NCBI GenBank assembly: GCA_036375695.1
Contig: DASVBU010000015.1
Location: 1-39,152, forward strand
DNA length: 39,152 bases
Reading direction: 5' to 3'
Origin: ZC4RG35 sp036375695
Lineage (GTDB): Bacteria; Actinomycetota; Acidimicrobiia; Spongiisociales; ZC4RG35
In this document: positions 31,542 to 39,152 of the stretch, piece by piece
How positions within the stretch are numbered: position 1 is the stretch's first letter
Layout: the number at the start of each line of letters is the position of its first letter
The notes under the pieces: generated by a model
What the model was told of the DNA's origin: nothing
Seen by the model: the letters and a program-made list of their open reading frames with translations, nothing else
Database searches by the model: none
Program-made: the position numbers and the translations under genes

Positions 31542-33508
31542 AGTTCGCAGTCCGTCTCAGCCTCGTCGGTCTGGTGTTCATCACGATGTTCTCGGTGGTG
31601 GGGTTGCGGCTCTGGTTCATCCAGGTCGCCCAGGGGTCGACCATCGCCCAGGAGGCGACCGAGCAGACCTGGATCCAGCGCTCCGTCTACGCGCCGCGAG
31701 GGGACATCTTCGACCGCAACGGCCAACTCCTCGCCACCAGCCGGATCGTCCCGGCCGTGGTCGTCGACCGGACGTTCATCCAGCCCGACCAGGCACAAGG
31801 GGTCGTCGATCGTCTCTCTGCCCTGCTCGCCATCGACCGCGGCCACCTCGCCGAGCAGTACGAGAAGGCGGGCGTCAACGGCCGATTCGAGGTGGGGAGC
31901 ATCTCGACGGAGATGGCCTATCGGATCAACGAGGAGCTCGACGACCTTCCCGGCGTGGAGATCGTCAAGATCCCCGAGCGGATCTACATCAACGGCCCGA
32001 CGGCGGCCCACGTCATCGGCCACCTCGGTCTTCCCGACGCCTCCGATCTCGAGGAGCGGCCCGACCTCGACCCGTCGGTGCGTGTCGGCAAGCTCGGCAT
32101 CGAGAAGTTCTACGACGAGCTCCTCCAGGGCATCCCCGGCACGGAGGAGTTCCGGGTGCGGCGCGGCCAGATCATCGACACGCGACCGTCGGTGGACCCG
32201 GTGCAGGGCAGCTCTGTGGTCCTCTCCATAGACCTCGGCATCCAGGAGATCCTCGAGATGGCGCTGGAGGAGGGCATCCAGCTCTCCAACGAGGTCAAGG
32301 ATCAGGATCGGCAGAACCCCGACCGTGAGGTCTTCAGCGTCACCGAACGTGCCGCTGCGGTGGTCCTGGATGTGGACACGTTCGAGGTCCTCGCCGCCGC
32401 CTCGGTCCCCGACTTCGATCCCCAGTTCTTCGTCGCCGGTATCGATGCCGAGCAGTTCGCCCTGCTCAATGAGGCTCGGGCCTTCAACAACCTCGCCACC
32501 AACGGCCTCTACCCGCCCGCTTCCACCTTCAAGGCGATCACATACACCGTGGCCATGGAGGAGATGCTTCCGCTCCCCGAGCAGATCGAGGGGATCGACC
32601 CGGGCGCGCGGCAGGTCCACTGCGACGGGACATTGGAGCTCCCACAACTCGCCGACGGCACGCCCCAGGTGAAGAAGGACTGGTACTACCCGCGCACCTA
32701 CGGCTGGCTCGGGCTCAGCGACGCCCTCACGGTCTCGTGCAACATCTACTTCTGGAGCCTGGGCCTCGGCACCTATCAGACCTACGGGCGCGGGGATCCC
32801 AGGGAGACGGTGATCCAGGACTGGGCCAAGATGCTCGGGTACGGGGAGAAGACCGGGATCGACCTGGTCAACGAGGCCGACGGTGTGGTCCCCACCCGGG
32901 AGCTCTTCGAGGAGTGGAAGCAGTACCAGATCGACAACCCGGACCAGCCTCCGCGCCTCGACCCGAGCCGTCTCGAGATCGCCAGCCCCTGGCTGGGTGG
33001 TGACCTGATGGACTTCGCCATCGGCCAGGGCGCATTCACGGCCACACCGCTCCAGGTCGCCGTCTCCTACGCGGCGCTGGTCAACGGCGGCAACGTCTAC
33101 GAACCACGCCTGGCGAAGGAGATCCGTCACCCCGACGGCACCGTGGAGCCGGTGGAGACGGTGCTCAAGCGCACCGTTCCGATCAGCGAGAACACACGGC
33201 GGAGCCTTCTTCACGACCTGAACCGCGTCGTGACCTCCGGGACTGCCCGAGGCGCGTTCGTCGACTTCGGGGAGGGTCTCGAACAGGTGGGTGGCAAGAC
33301 GGGAACCGGCCAGTCGGTCAAGACCCGTGACAACCACGCCTGGTTCGTCGGGGTGACGCCGATCGACGACCCCAAGTATGTGGTCGTGGTCCTCATCGAG
33401 GAGGGCGGCTCGGGTGGAGGTGTCGCCGCTCCTGTCGCCAGGCACATCCTCCAGTACCTGACGGGGAACGAGCCGACCCCGATCGTCCAGGGAGACAGGG
33501 CCGACTGA
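31538..33508 (+). CDS. mrdA: penicillin-binding protein 2 (peptidoglycan transpeptidase)
   Basis: A 656-residue class B PBP that cross-links new side-wall peptidoglycan with RodA. It has an N-terminal membrane anchor (LSLVGLVFITMFSVVGLRLW), the pedestal motif RGDIFDRNGQLLA, and the transpeptidase motifs: SxxK in PPASTFKAI near residue 329, SCN in VSCNIYFW near 399 and KTG in GGKTGTGQS near 587. The ATG overlaps the mreD stop and the stop overlaps rodA. Confidence 0.95.
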   Translation: MKFAVRLSLVGLVFITMFSVVGLRLWFIQVAQGSTIAQEATEQTWIQRSVYAPRGDIFDRNGQLLATSRIVPAVVVDRTFIQPDQAQGVVDRLSALLAIDRGHLAEQYEKAGVNGRFEVGSISTEMAYRINEELDDLPGVEIVKIPERIYINGPTAAHVIGHLGLPDASDLEERPDLDPSVRVGKLGIEKFYDELLQGIPGTEEFRVRRGQIIDTRPSVDPVQGSSVVLSIDLGIQEILEMALEEGIQLSNEVKDQDRQNPDREVFSVTERAAAVVLDVDTFEVLAAASVPDFDPQFFVAGIDAEQFALLNEARAFNNLATNGLYPPASTFKAITYTVAMEEMLPLPEQIEGIDPGARQVHCDGTLELPQLADGTPQVKKDWYYPRTYGWLGLSDALTVSCNIYFWSLGLGTYQTYGRGDPRETVIQDWAKMLGYGEKTGIDLVNEADGVVPTRELFEEWKQYQIDNPDQPPRLDPSRLEIASPWLGGDLMDFAIGQGAFTATPLQVAVSYAALVNGGNVYEPRLAKEIRHPDGTVEPVETVLKRTVPISENTRRSLLHDLNRVVTSGTARGAFVDFGEGLEQVGGKTGTGQSVKTRDNHAWFVGVTPIDDPKYVVVVLIEEGGSGGGVAAPVARHILQYLTGNEPTPIVQGDRAD

Positions 33509-34680
33509 TGGCCGTGATCAGCCGTCTCCGCGAAGTGGCGGTCGTCCGCCGGGGGAACAAGTCCGACCGCATCCTTCTCGGCGCCATCTTCGTGCTGTCG
33601 TCCATCGGCCTGATGATGATCTACTCGGCGACCCGGAGCAGCGGCACGTTCTCCATGGAACGGCAGATGATCTTCGTCGCCGCCGGACTGATCATCCTCG
33701 CCGTCTTCTCCAACATCGACTACCGGGAGTACCGGGTGATGCTCCCGATCATCTCGATCGTGACCCTCGTTCTGCTGGGCGCGGTTTTCTTGTTCGATCC
33801 CGTGAGCGACGGTGGAGTCGGCCAGGCATACCGCTGGATCCCGCTGGGCTTCTTCAACCTCCAGCCGTCGGAGTTCGCCAAGGTCGTCGTCATCCTGGTC
33901 CTGGCCAGTCTCCTCTCCCCGGAACGGAACAGCGACGAGCCTCCCGGCCGCCAGTTGACCTGGAAGAAGGTGGGGCTGGCGCTGGTGGTGGTGGCAATCC
34001 CCGGGGCGATGATCTACGAGCAGCCGGACCTTGGCACTGCCCTCGTCTTCGGCTTCGTGATGATCGTGCTCCTGTTCGCCGCCGGGGCGACATGGCGGCA
34101 AATGCTCACCCTCATCGGAGGCGTCGTCGGTGGCGCGATCGCAGTCGTCCAGTTGGGGCTTCTCAGCGACTACCAGTTGGCCCGGATCCAGTGCCTCGTC
34201 GATCCCGCCAGCGACCCGACGAGCGCCTGCTACCAGCTCAGCCAGTCGATGCGGGCCATCGGATCCGGGCAGCTGTTCGGCAAGGGCTTCCTCGCCGACG
34301 GGTCGATGACCAGTTTCGAGTACGTCCCCGAGCAGCAGACTGACTTCATCTTCACGGCGGTGGCGGAGCAGTTCGGCCTCCTCGGCAGCCTCGTGGTCCT
34401 CGCCGCCTTCGCCATCATCGTGTGGCGTCTGCTCGTGATCGCCGCCAACGCCCGGGACCGCTTCGGCGCCCTCATCGCCGTCGGCGTCGCCGCCATGATC
34501 ATGTTCCACGTCTTCGTCAACGTGGGCATGACGGTGGGGATCATGCCGGTGACAGGCATCCCGCTCCCGTTCCTCAGCCAGGGAGGCTCGTTCTACATGG
34601 CGATGGCTCTGGCGCTCGGCATCGCCAATTCCGTCTGGCTGATGCGCACCCCGGTCCCCAGCGAAAACCAATTGCTCTGA
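33508..34680 (+). CDS. rodA: rod shape-determining protein RodA (SEDS glycosyltransferase)
   Basis: A 390-residue polytopic SEDS protein that polymerises lipid II for side-wall growth. IFVLSSIGLMMIYSATRSS opens the membrane domain; AYRWIPLGFFNLQPSEFAKV and YEQPDLGTALVFGFVMIVLL are SEDS signatures, and TGIPLPFLSQGGSF is near the end. Placement after PBP2 favours RodA over FtsW. The start overlaps the mrdA stop (TGATG). The last codons lie within a 17-bp perfect inverted repeat. Confidence 0.94.
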   Translation: MAVISRLREVAVVRRGNKSDRILLGAIFVLSSIGLMMIYSATRSSGTFSMERQMIFVAAGLIILAVFSNIDYREYRVMLPIISIVTLVLLGAVFLFDPVSDGGVGQAYRWIPLGFFNLQPSEFAKVVVILVLASLLSPERNSDEPPGRQLTWKKVGLALVVVAIPGAMIYEQPDLGTALVFGFVMIVLLFAAGATWRQMLTLIGGVVGGAIAVVQLGLLSDYQLARIQCLVDPASDPTSACYQLSQSMRAIGSGQLFGKGFLADGSMTSFEYVPEQQTDFIFTAVAEQFGLLGSLVVLAAFAIIVWRLLVIAANARDRFGALIAVGVAAMIMFHVFVNVGMTVGIMPVTGIPLPFLSQGGSFYMAMALALGIANSVWLMRTPVPSENQLL

Positions 34681-34704
34681 CGGCCGAGCCGTCAGAGCAA
34701 TTGG
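34668..34704. terminator. 17-bp perfect hairpin across the rodA stop codon
   Basis: CCAATTGCTCTGACGGC, loop CGA, GCCGTCAGAGCAATTGG. The left arm contains the last rodA codons and its TGA. There is no T run after it. It probably ends or protects the mre-rodA transcript. Confidence 0.65.
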
Positions 34705-34786
34705 GTACTTGGTACCGAGTGCCTGGAGAAGGGGGAGCCCACGTACCAGGTACCAGGTACGGGGTGCGTAGCACCGCCACTACCCT
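34704..34786. repeat. GTAC-rich intergenic repeat, copy D, with tdk -10 box
   Basis: GGTACTTGGTACCGAGT (34704-34720), a G-rich stretch, then GTACCAGGTACCAGGTAC (34743-34760). TACCCT at 34781-34786 ends 8 bases before the tdk ATG and is a likely leaderless-type -10. GTACC palindromes match copies B, C and E. Confidence 0.55.
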
Positions 34787-34794
34787 CGCACCGC

Positions 34795-35382
34795 ATGATG
34801 AGGCGATCTCAGGGTGGATGGGTGGAGGTCATCTGCGGCCCGATGTTCTCCGGGAAGAGCGAGGAGCTCATCCGACGGGTGACCCGTTCGCAGATCGCCC
34901 GCATCCCTGTTCAGGTGTTCAAGCCGGCCATCGACGACCGCTACGCGGTCACCGAGGTGGTCTCCCATTCGGCGCTCAAGATCGAGGCGATCCCGGTCGC
35001 CAACTCCCTGGAACTGCTCAGGTCGATCAACGACTCCACCCGGGTCATCGGCATCGACGAGGGGCAGTTCTTCGACGACGGTCTCGTGGACATCGTCGAC
35101 AACCTGGCCGCCACCGGGCTCCAGGTGATCGTCGCCGGTCTCGACACCGACTATCTGCGGCGACCGTTCGAGCCGATCCCGACGCTGTGTGATCGGGCGG
35201 AGTACGTCACCAAGATGCTGGCGGTGTGCCATCGCTGCGGAGGGCCTGCCCTCTACACGCAGCGGATCGTTCAATCCGACGACCTGGTCGTGCTCGGCGC
35301 TGAGGACGCCTACGAGGCCCGATGCCGCATGTGTTACGACCCCAACGAGCCAGAACAGCCGCGTCTCGGCATCGATAGCTGA
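34795..35382 (+). CDS. tdk: thymidine kinase (type II)
   Basis: A 195-residue enzyme that phosphorylates thymidine for salvage. Residues 15-22 are the P-loop GPMFSGKS; D88-E89-G90-Q91 is the Walker B/DEGQ motif; the lasso-loop zinc site is formed by CHRCGG and CRMC. GLDTDYLRRPF is conserved. An alternative ATG lies one codon later (34798). No Shine-Dalgarno sequence is visible. It ends before a T-rich terminator. Confidence 0.95.
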   Translation: MMRRSQGGWVEVICGPMFSGKSEELIRRVTRSQIARIPVQVFKPAIDDRYAVTEVVSHSALKIEAIPVANSLELLRSINDSTRVIGIDEGQFFDDGLVDIVDNLAATGLQVIVAGLDTDYLRRPFEPIPTLCDRAEYVTKMLAVCHRCGGPALYTQRIVQSDDLVVLGAEDAYEARCRMCYDPNEPEQPRLGIDS

Positions 35383-35407
35383 CGGGGAAACCACCGGTGG
35401 GCTGGTA

Positions 35408-35446
35408 GGATGTGGTGGTCCATCGGACGCCGCACATCCCTTTTTT
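35408..35446 (+). terminator. intrinsic terminator with T6 tract after tdk
   Basis: GGATGTG pairs with CACATCC, with an inner GTCC-ATC-GGAC stem, followed by CTTTTTT. This is the most classical rho-independent terminator in the window. It could also act as an attenuator at the head of the rne leader. Confidence 0.75.
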
Positions 35447-35624
35447 CCGGAGTGTCGCAGGTGACAACCATTTCTTCGATGGCTCGACGCCATCGTTTCG
35501 ATCTGAATGACCCCCGCATGGGGTCGGTTGCTCATCGTCCGCAGGACTTCGCCCGTGCCGGTTCGATCGCCAGGCATCGATCGTCCACGGCGCAACCCAC
35601 ATTCGTTCAGAGGAGTGAAAGTCA
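35447..35624 (+). promoter_or_regulatory. rne leader region with two hairpins
   Basis: No gene is supported here. Two hairpins are visible: CGATGGC-TCGAC-GCCATCG (35477-35495) and GACCCC-CGCAT-GGGGTC (35509-35525). The ribosome binding site AGAGGAGTG is just before rne. RNase E mRNAs in other bacteria carry structured leaders cleaved by the enzyme itself; a similar role is an inference. Confidence 0.4.
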
Positions 35625-37163
35625 ATGGCTCTGTTTCGCAAAAGGGCCCCGAAAGTCGTCCGTGTTTCCGCCAATGGAAGGGTTGAAGAGCGCAAGACGC
35701 TCAGCGTAAGAGGCAGCAAGGTCGAGGTCCGGCGCATCGAGGAAGCGCCGGCCAAGCCGAAGAAGCAGCGTGCGTCCCGCACCTCGAAGACCGCCCGCGC
35801 ACCCAAGCCCAAGAACGGGATAGCCACGTCGCGGGTCTCGGCTCGGCGCCCCGTCGACGACGAGATCATCGTCCCGGTCGAGTCCGCCCGGAAGCAGATG
35901 CTGGTCAGTGTCAACGGCAGCCAGACCCAGATCGTCATCCTCGAGGGCCCCGTGCTCGTGGAGCACTACGTGGCGCGCGAGGACACAGGATCGGTCGCCG
36001 GGAACATCTATCTGGCCGTGGTGCGCAACGTGCTCCCCGGCATGGAGGCCGCCTTCCTCGACTTCGGGGCTTCCAAGAACGGCGTGCTCTACGCCTCCGA
36101 CGTCAAGGCATCACCGGGGGCCAAGGGCAAGCGCATCGAACAGGTCCTCAAGGAGGGTGACGAGGTCCTGGTCCAGGTGACCAAGGACGCCATGGGAGCC
36201 AAAGGGGCCCGGCTCACCGGGCTCCCGTCACTGCCCGGCCGCTATCTCGTCCTGGTCCCCGACTCGGAGAACATCGGGATCAGTCGTCGTCTCCCCGAAG
36301 AGGACCGGACGCGACTCCGTGACATCATCAACAAGGTCCGGCCCGAGGGGTTCGGTGTCATCGTGCGCACAGCCGCCCTCCACGCCACGGCGGAGGAACT
36401 CGCAGCCGACATCTCTCGCCTGCTCAAGGACTGGGACAAGATCCAGGAGTCGGCCAAAGGCGGCGGCGCCCCGCGGCTCATCCATCAGGAGCCCGAGTTG
36501 CTCATCAAGGTCATCCGGGAGCACTTCACCGCCGACTTCCGCAAGCTGCTCATCGACGATCCGCGGGCCTACGACCTCGTGGTCAGGTACCTGCAGTCCA
36601 CCGCACCCGATCTGGTGGCCAAGGTGTCGCTGTACGAGGACGAGATCCCGCTCTTCGACCGTTACCACGTCGACGACCAGTTGAAGAAGGCCCTCGACCG
36701 CAAGGTCTACCTGCCGTCGGGCGGCCACCTGGTCATCGACCGGACCGAGGCCCTGACGGTGATCGACGTCAACACGGGGAAGTTCGTCGGGTCTTCCAAC
36801 CTCGAGGAGACGGTGCTCCAGAACAACCTGGAGGCTGCAGAGGAGATCGGGCGTCAGCTCCGTCTCCGCGACATCGGCGGGATCATCGTCATCGATTTCA
36901 TCGACATGGAGTCGGTGGAGAACCAGCAGAAGGTGCTGCGTCGGCTCCGGGAGACCCTGGCCCGGGACAAGACACGCACCCAGGTATTCGACGTGTCGCA
37001 TCTCGGCCTGGTCGAGATGACGAGGAAGAACGTGTCCGCCGGTCTGCTCGAGCACTTCTCCCGCAAGTGCGAGCACTGCGCCGGTCGTGGCATCATCATC
37101 GACGAGTCGTTCCGGCCCCGGAACGCACCGGTCAACCAGGCCTCGGCGGAAGTGGAGGCCTGA
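35625..37163 (+). CDS. rne: ribonuclease E/G family endoribonuclease
   Basis: A 512-residue endoribonuclease for mRNA decay and rRNA/tRNA maturation. The first 80 or so residues are basic and low complexity (KPKKQRASRTSKTARAPKPK). The S1 region is marked by NIYLAVVRNVLPGMEAAFLD. The DNase I-like domain has the metal-binding aspartates in LTVIDVNTGKFVG (near 381) and GIIVIDFIDM (near 424). RKCEHCAGRG near 482 is the zinc link. There is no long C-terminal scaffold, so it resembles a compact RNase E/G. rne-rplU-rpmA-obgE is a common order. Confidence 0.95.
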   Translation: MALFRKRAPKVVRVSANGRVEERKTLSVRGSKVEVRRIEEAPAKPKKQRASRTSKTARAPKPKNGIATSRVSARRPVDDEIIVPVESARKQMLVSVNGSQTQIVILEGPVLVEHYVAREDTGSVAGNIYLAVVRNVLPGMEAAFLDFGASKNGVLYASDVKASPGAKGKRIEQVLKEGDEVLVQVTKDAMGAKGARLTGLPSLPGRYLVLVPDSENIGISRRLPEEDRTRLRDIINKVRPEGFGVIVRTAALHATAEELAADISRLLKDWDKIQESAKGGGAPRLIHQEPELLIKVIREHFTADFRKLLIDDPRAYDLVVRYLQSTAPDLVAKVSLYEDEIPLFDRYHVDDQLKKALDRKVYLPSGGHLVIDRTEALTVIDVNTGKFVGSSNLEETVLQNNLEAAEEIGRQLRLRDIGGIIVIDFIDMESVENQQKVLRRLRETLARDKTRTQVFDVSHLGLVEMTRKNVSAGLLEHFSRKCEHCAGRGIIIDESFRPRNAPVNQASAEVEA

Positions 37164-37178
37164 GCCGAAGGATCAGTC

Positions 37179-37268
37179 TCCGGCCGGAGGCTGGGGTAGG
37201 GGGGAGGTTCCCACCAGCCTTACCTTGGGCAATGTCGAGTACTCAGTACCAAGTACCTCTGATAGAAT
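37179..37268. repeat. GTAC/G-rich intergenic repeat, copy C, with rplU -10 box
   Basis: CTCCGGCCGGAG palindrome, CCGGAGGCTGGGGTAGGGGGG and GGTTCCCAC (37193-37213), then GAGTACTCAGTACCAAGTAC (37237-37256) running into TGATAGAAT. TAGAAT (37263-37268) with an upstream TG is a likely extended -10 for rplU, 31 bases before the ATG. The junction GTACCT-ST-NN-TAGANT matches the one before mreB. Confidence 0.6.
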
Positions 37269-37299
37269 CCGTCCGTTCCCCTGTTCCAGAGGTTTGACC

Positions 37300-37677
37300 A
37301 TGTACGCCATCATTCGCGCCGGCGGCAAGCAGGCCAAGGTCAAGTCGGGCGATGTGCTCGAGATCGAGCGTGTCAAAGGCGACTCCGACAAGCTCGAGTT
37401 CGCCCCGCTGCTCGTCGTCGACGACGACGGCAACGCGGTCTCCGACCGTGCGGTGCTCGCCAAGGCGAAGGTGACCGCCAAGGTCCTCGGCGAGGTCGCC
37501 GGCGACAAGGTGGAGATCTTCAAGTACAAGTCGAAGACGGGCTACCGGCGTCACCAGGGGCATCGCCAGAAGTTCACCCGCATCGAGATCACCAAGATCG
37601 AGCTGCCCGGCGCAGCCAAGGGCAAGGCAAAGGCCAAGGCCAAGGAAGCCGAGCAGGCTGCATCCGAGGAGGAGTGA
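37300..37677 (+). CDS. rplU: 50S ribosomal protein L21
   Basis: A 125-residue ribosomal protein. MYAIIRAGGKQAKVKSGDVL and FKYKSKTGYRRHQGHRQKFT are family signatures. The C-terminal extension (GAAKGKAKAKAKEAEQAASE) adds about 20 low-complexity residues beyond the core. It starts after a promoter-like repeat and is followed 3 bases later by rpmA, as in nearly all bacteria. Confidence 0.97.
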   Translation: MYAIIRAGGKQAKVKSGDVLEIERVKGDSDKLEFAPLLVVDDDGNAVSDRAVLAKAKVTAKVLGEVAGDKVEIFKYKSKTGYRRHQGHRQKFTRIEITKIELPGAAKGKAKAKAKEAEQAASEEE

Positions 37678-37680
37678 GAG

Positions 37681-37932
37681 ATGTCAAAGACCAAAGCCGG
37701 TGGTTCCTCGAAGAACGGTCGTGACTCGCGGGCCCAGCGTCTCGGTCCCAAGGTCTTCGACGGCCAGTTCGTCCAGGCCGGATCGATCCTGGTCCGTCAG
37801 CGCGGCACGCGCATCCACCCCGGTGAGAACGTCGGGCGGGGCAGCGACGACACGCTGTTCGCCACCGCCTCGGGCGTGGTCAAGTACGGCACCAAGGCCA
37901 ATCGTCGCCAGGTGTCCGTCCTGCCCGAGTAG
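37681..37932 (+). CDS. rpmA: 50S ribosomal protein L27
   Basis: An 83-residue ribosomal protein. SKTKAGGSSKNGRDSRAQRL matches the flexible N-terminal region near the peptidyl transferase centre, and ILVRQRGTRIHPGENVGRGS is the family signature. N-terminal AHKKG of many L27 proteins is replaced by SKTKAG. The Shine-Dalgarno GAGGAG is within the end of rplU. Confidence 0.97.
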   Translation: MSKTKAGGSSKNGRDSRAQRLGPKVFDGQFVQAGSILVRQRGTRIHPGENVGRGSDDTLFATASGVVKYGTKANRRQVSVLPE

Positions 37933-37935
37933 TCC

Positions 37936-38010
37936 TTCAGCCGGCAGAGCCGGCTGAACTCCGTGCTTGGTACCTGGTACCAAGTACCAGGTACAGCGAG
38001 CGCAGCGAGC
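37936..38010. repeat. hairpin plus GTAC-rich intergenic repeat, copy E
   Basis: TTCAGCCGGC-AGA-GCCGGCTGAA (37936-37958) follows the rpmA stop by 3 bases and may be a terminator. Then comes the perfect inverted repeat CTTGGTACC-T-GGTACCAAG (37966-37984), TACCAGGTAC, and GCGAGCGCAGCGAGC (37996-38010), which differs by one base from 28973-28987 in copy B. The obgE ATG is 4 bases later, leaving no ribosome binding site other than the repeat itself. Confidence 0.6.
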
Positions 38011-38014
38011 GCAA

Positions 38015-39152
<1,138 letters not shown>

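Noticed and set aside
31310..33445. A 711-codon open frame antisense to mrdA
   Set aside because: High-GC codon bias leaves long antisense frames open. The plus strand encodes an unmistakable PBP2, and the antisense product is His/Asp/Val/Leu-rich with no family features. Similar long antisense frames over the ABC permeases and the glucosidase were dropped for the same reason.

Overview
The window is about 39 kb of high-GC DNA with GTG/ATG starts, many 4-base stop/start overlaps and actinobacterial gene order: a class-II phosphodiesterase-like hydrolase with rph and rdgB; tig-clpP-clpX behind tRNAs; mreBCD-mrdA-rodA; rne-rplU-rpmA-obgE. LPxTG-type anchors, DUF5667 and TadE/TadG proteins also fit Actinobacteria. 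The lineage is probably a deep actinobacterial class such as Acidimicrobiia; this is inferred from gene content and style, not from a search.

Layout. 1-482: an intergenic repeat and tmRNA. 551-6870: a LacI-type repressor diverging from an ABC sugar importer (binding lipoprotein and two permeases, no ATPase) and a glycogen-debranching-like glucosidase. 6875-10560: CutA, HMG-CoA lyase, a DUF937 protein, an isovaleryl-type acyl-CoA dehydrogenase and a DUF983 protein. 10589-13907: a 19-codon upstream ORF, the hydrolase, RNase PH, RdgB and NDH-2. 13935-19748: two TadE/TadG pairs on either side of an oppositely oriented ECF sigma/anti-sigma pair. 19880-21158: tRNA-Lys overlapping an unknown HTH protein, then tRNA-Pro, -Gly, -Arg and -His. 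21208-24492: tig, clpP, clpX. 24499-27097: two LPFTG surface proteins, each behind a copy of the same structured leader RNA. 27160-39152: folC, ndk, the rod-shape cluster, tdk, rne, rplU, rpmA and a truncated obgE.

Three signals are most worth following. (1) A leader RNA duplicated before the two surface-protein genes, with a covarying helix, a possible pseudoknot and a hairpin that pairs with the ribosome binding site; it fits no riboswitch class I can name. (2) The same bipartite promoter, GTAACC-N16-CGATWAC, exactly 6 bases before the start codon of both tadE genes, with an ECF sigma gene between them; this suggests a small surface regulon read from leaderless mRNAs. (3) A family of GTAC-rich and G-rich intergenic repeats at five loci before core genes, two of which run into near-identical -10 boxes.

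Several genes also carry a TACCGT, TACCCT or similar hexamer 6-9 bases before the start with no Shine-Dalgarno sequence, so leaderless transcription is probably common here. I see no phage, integrase, CRISPR array or defence island.
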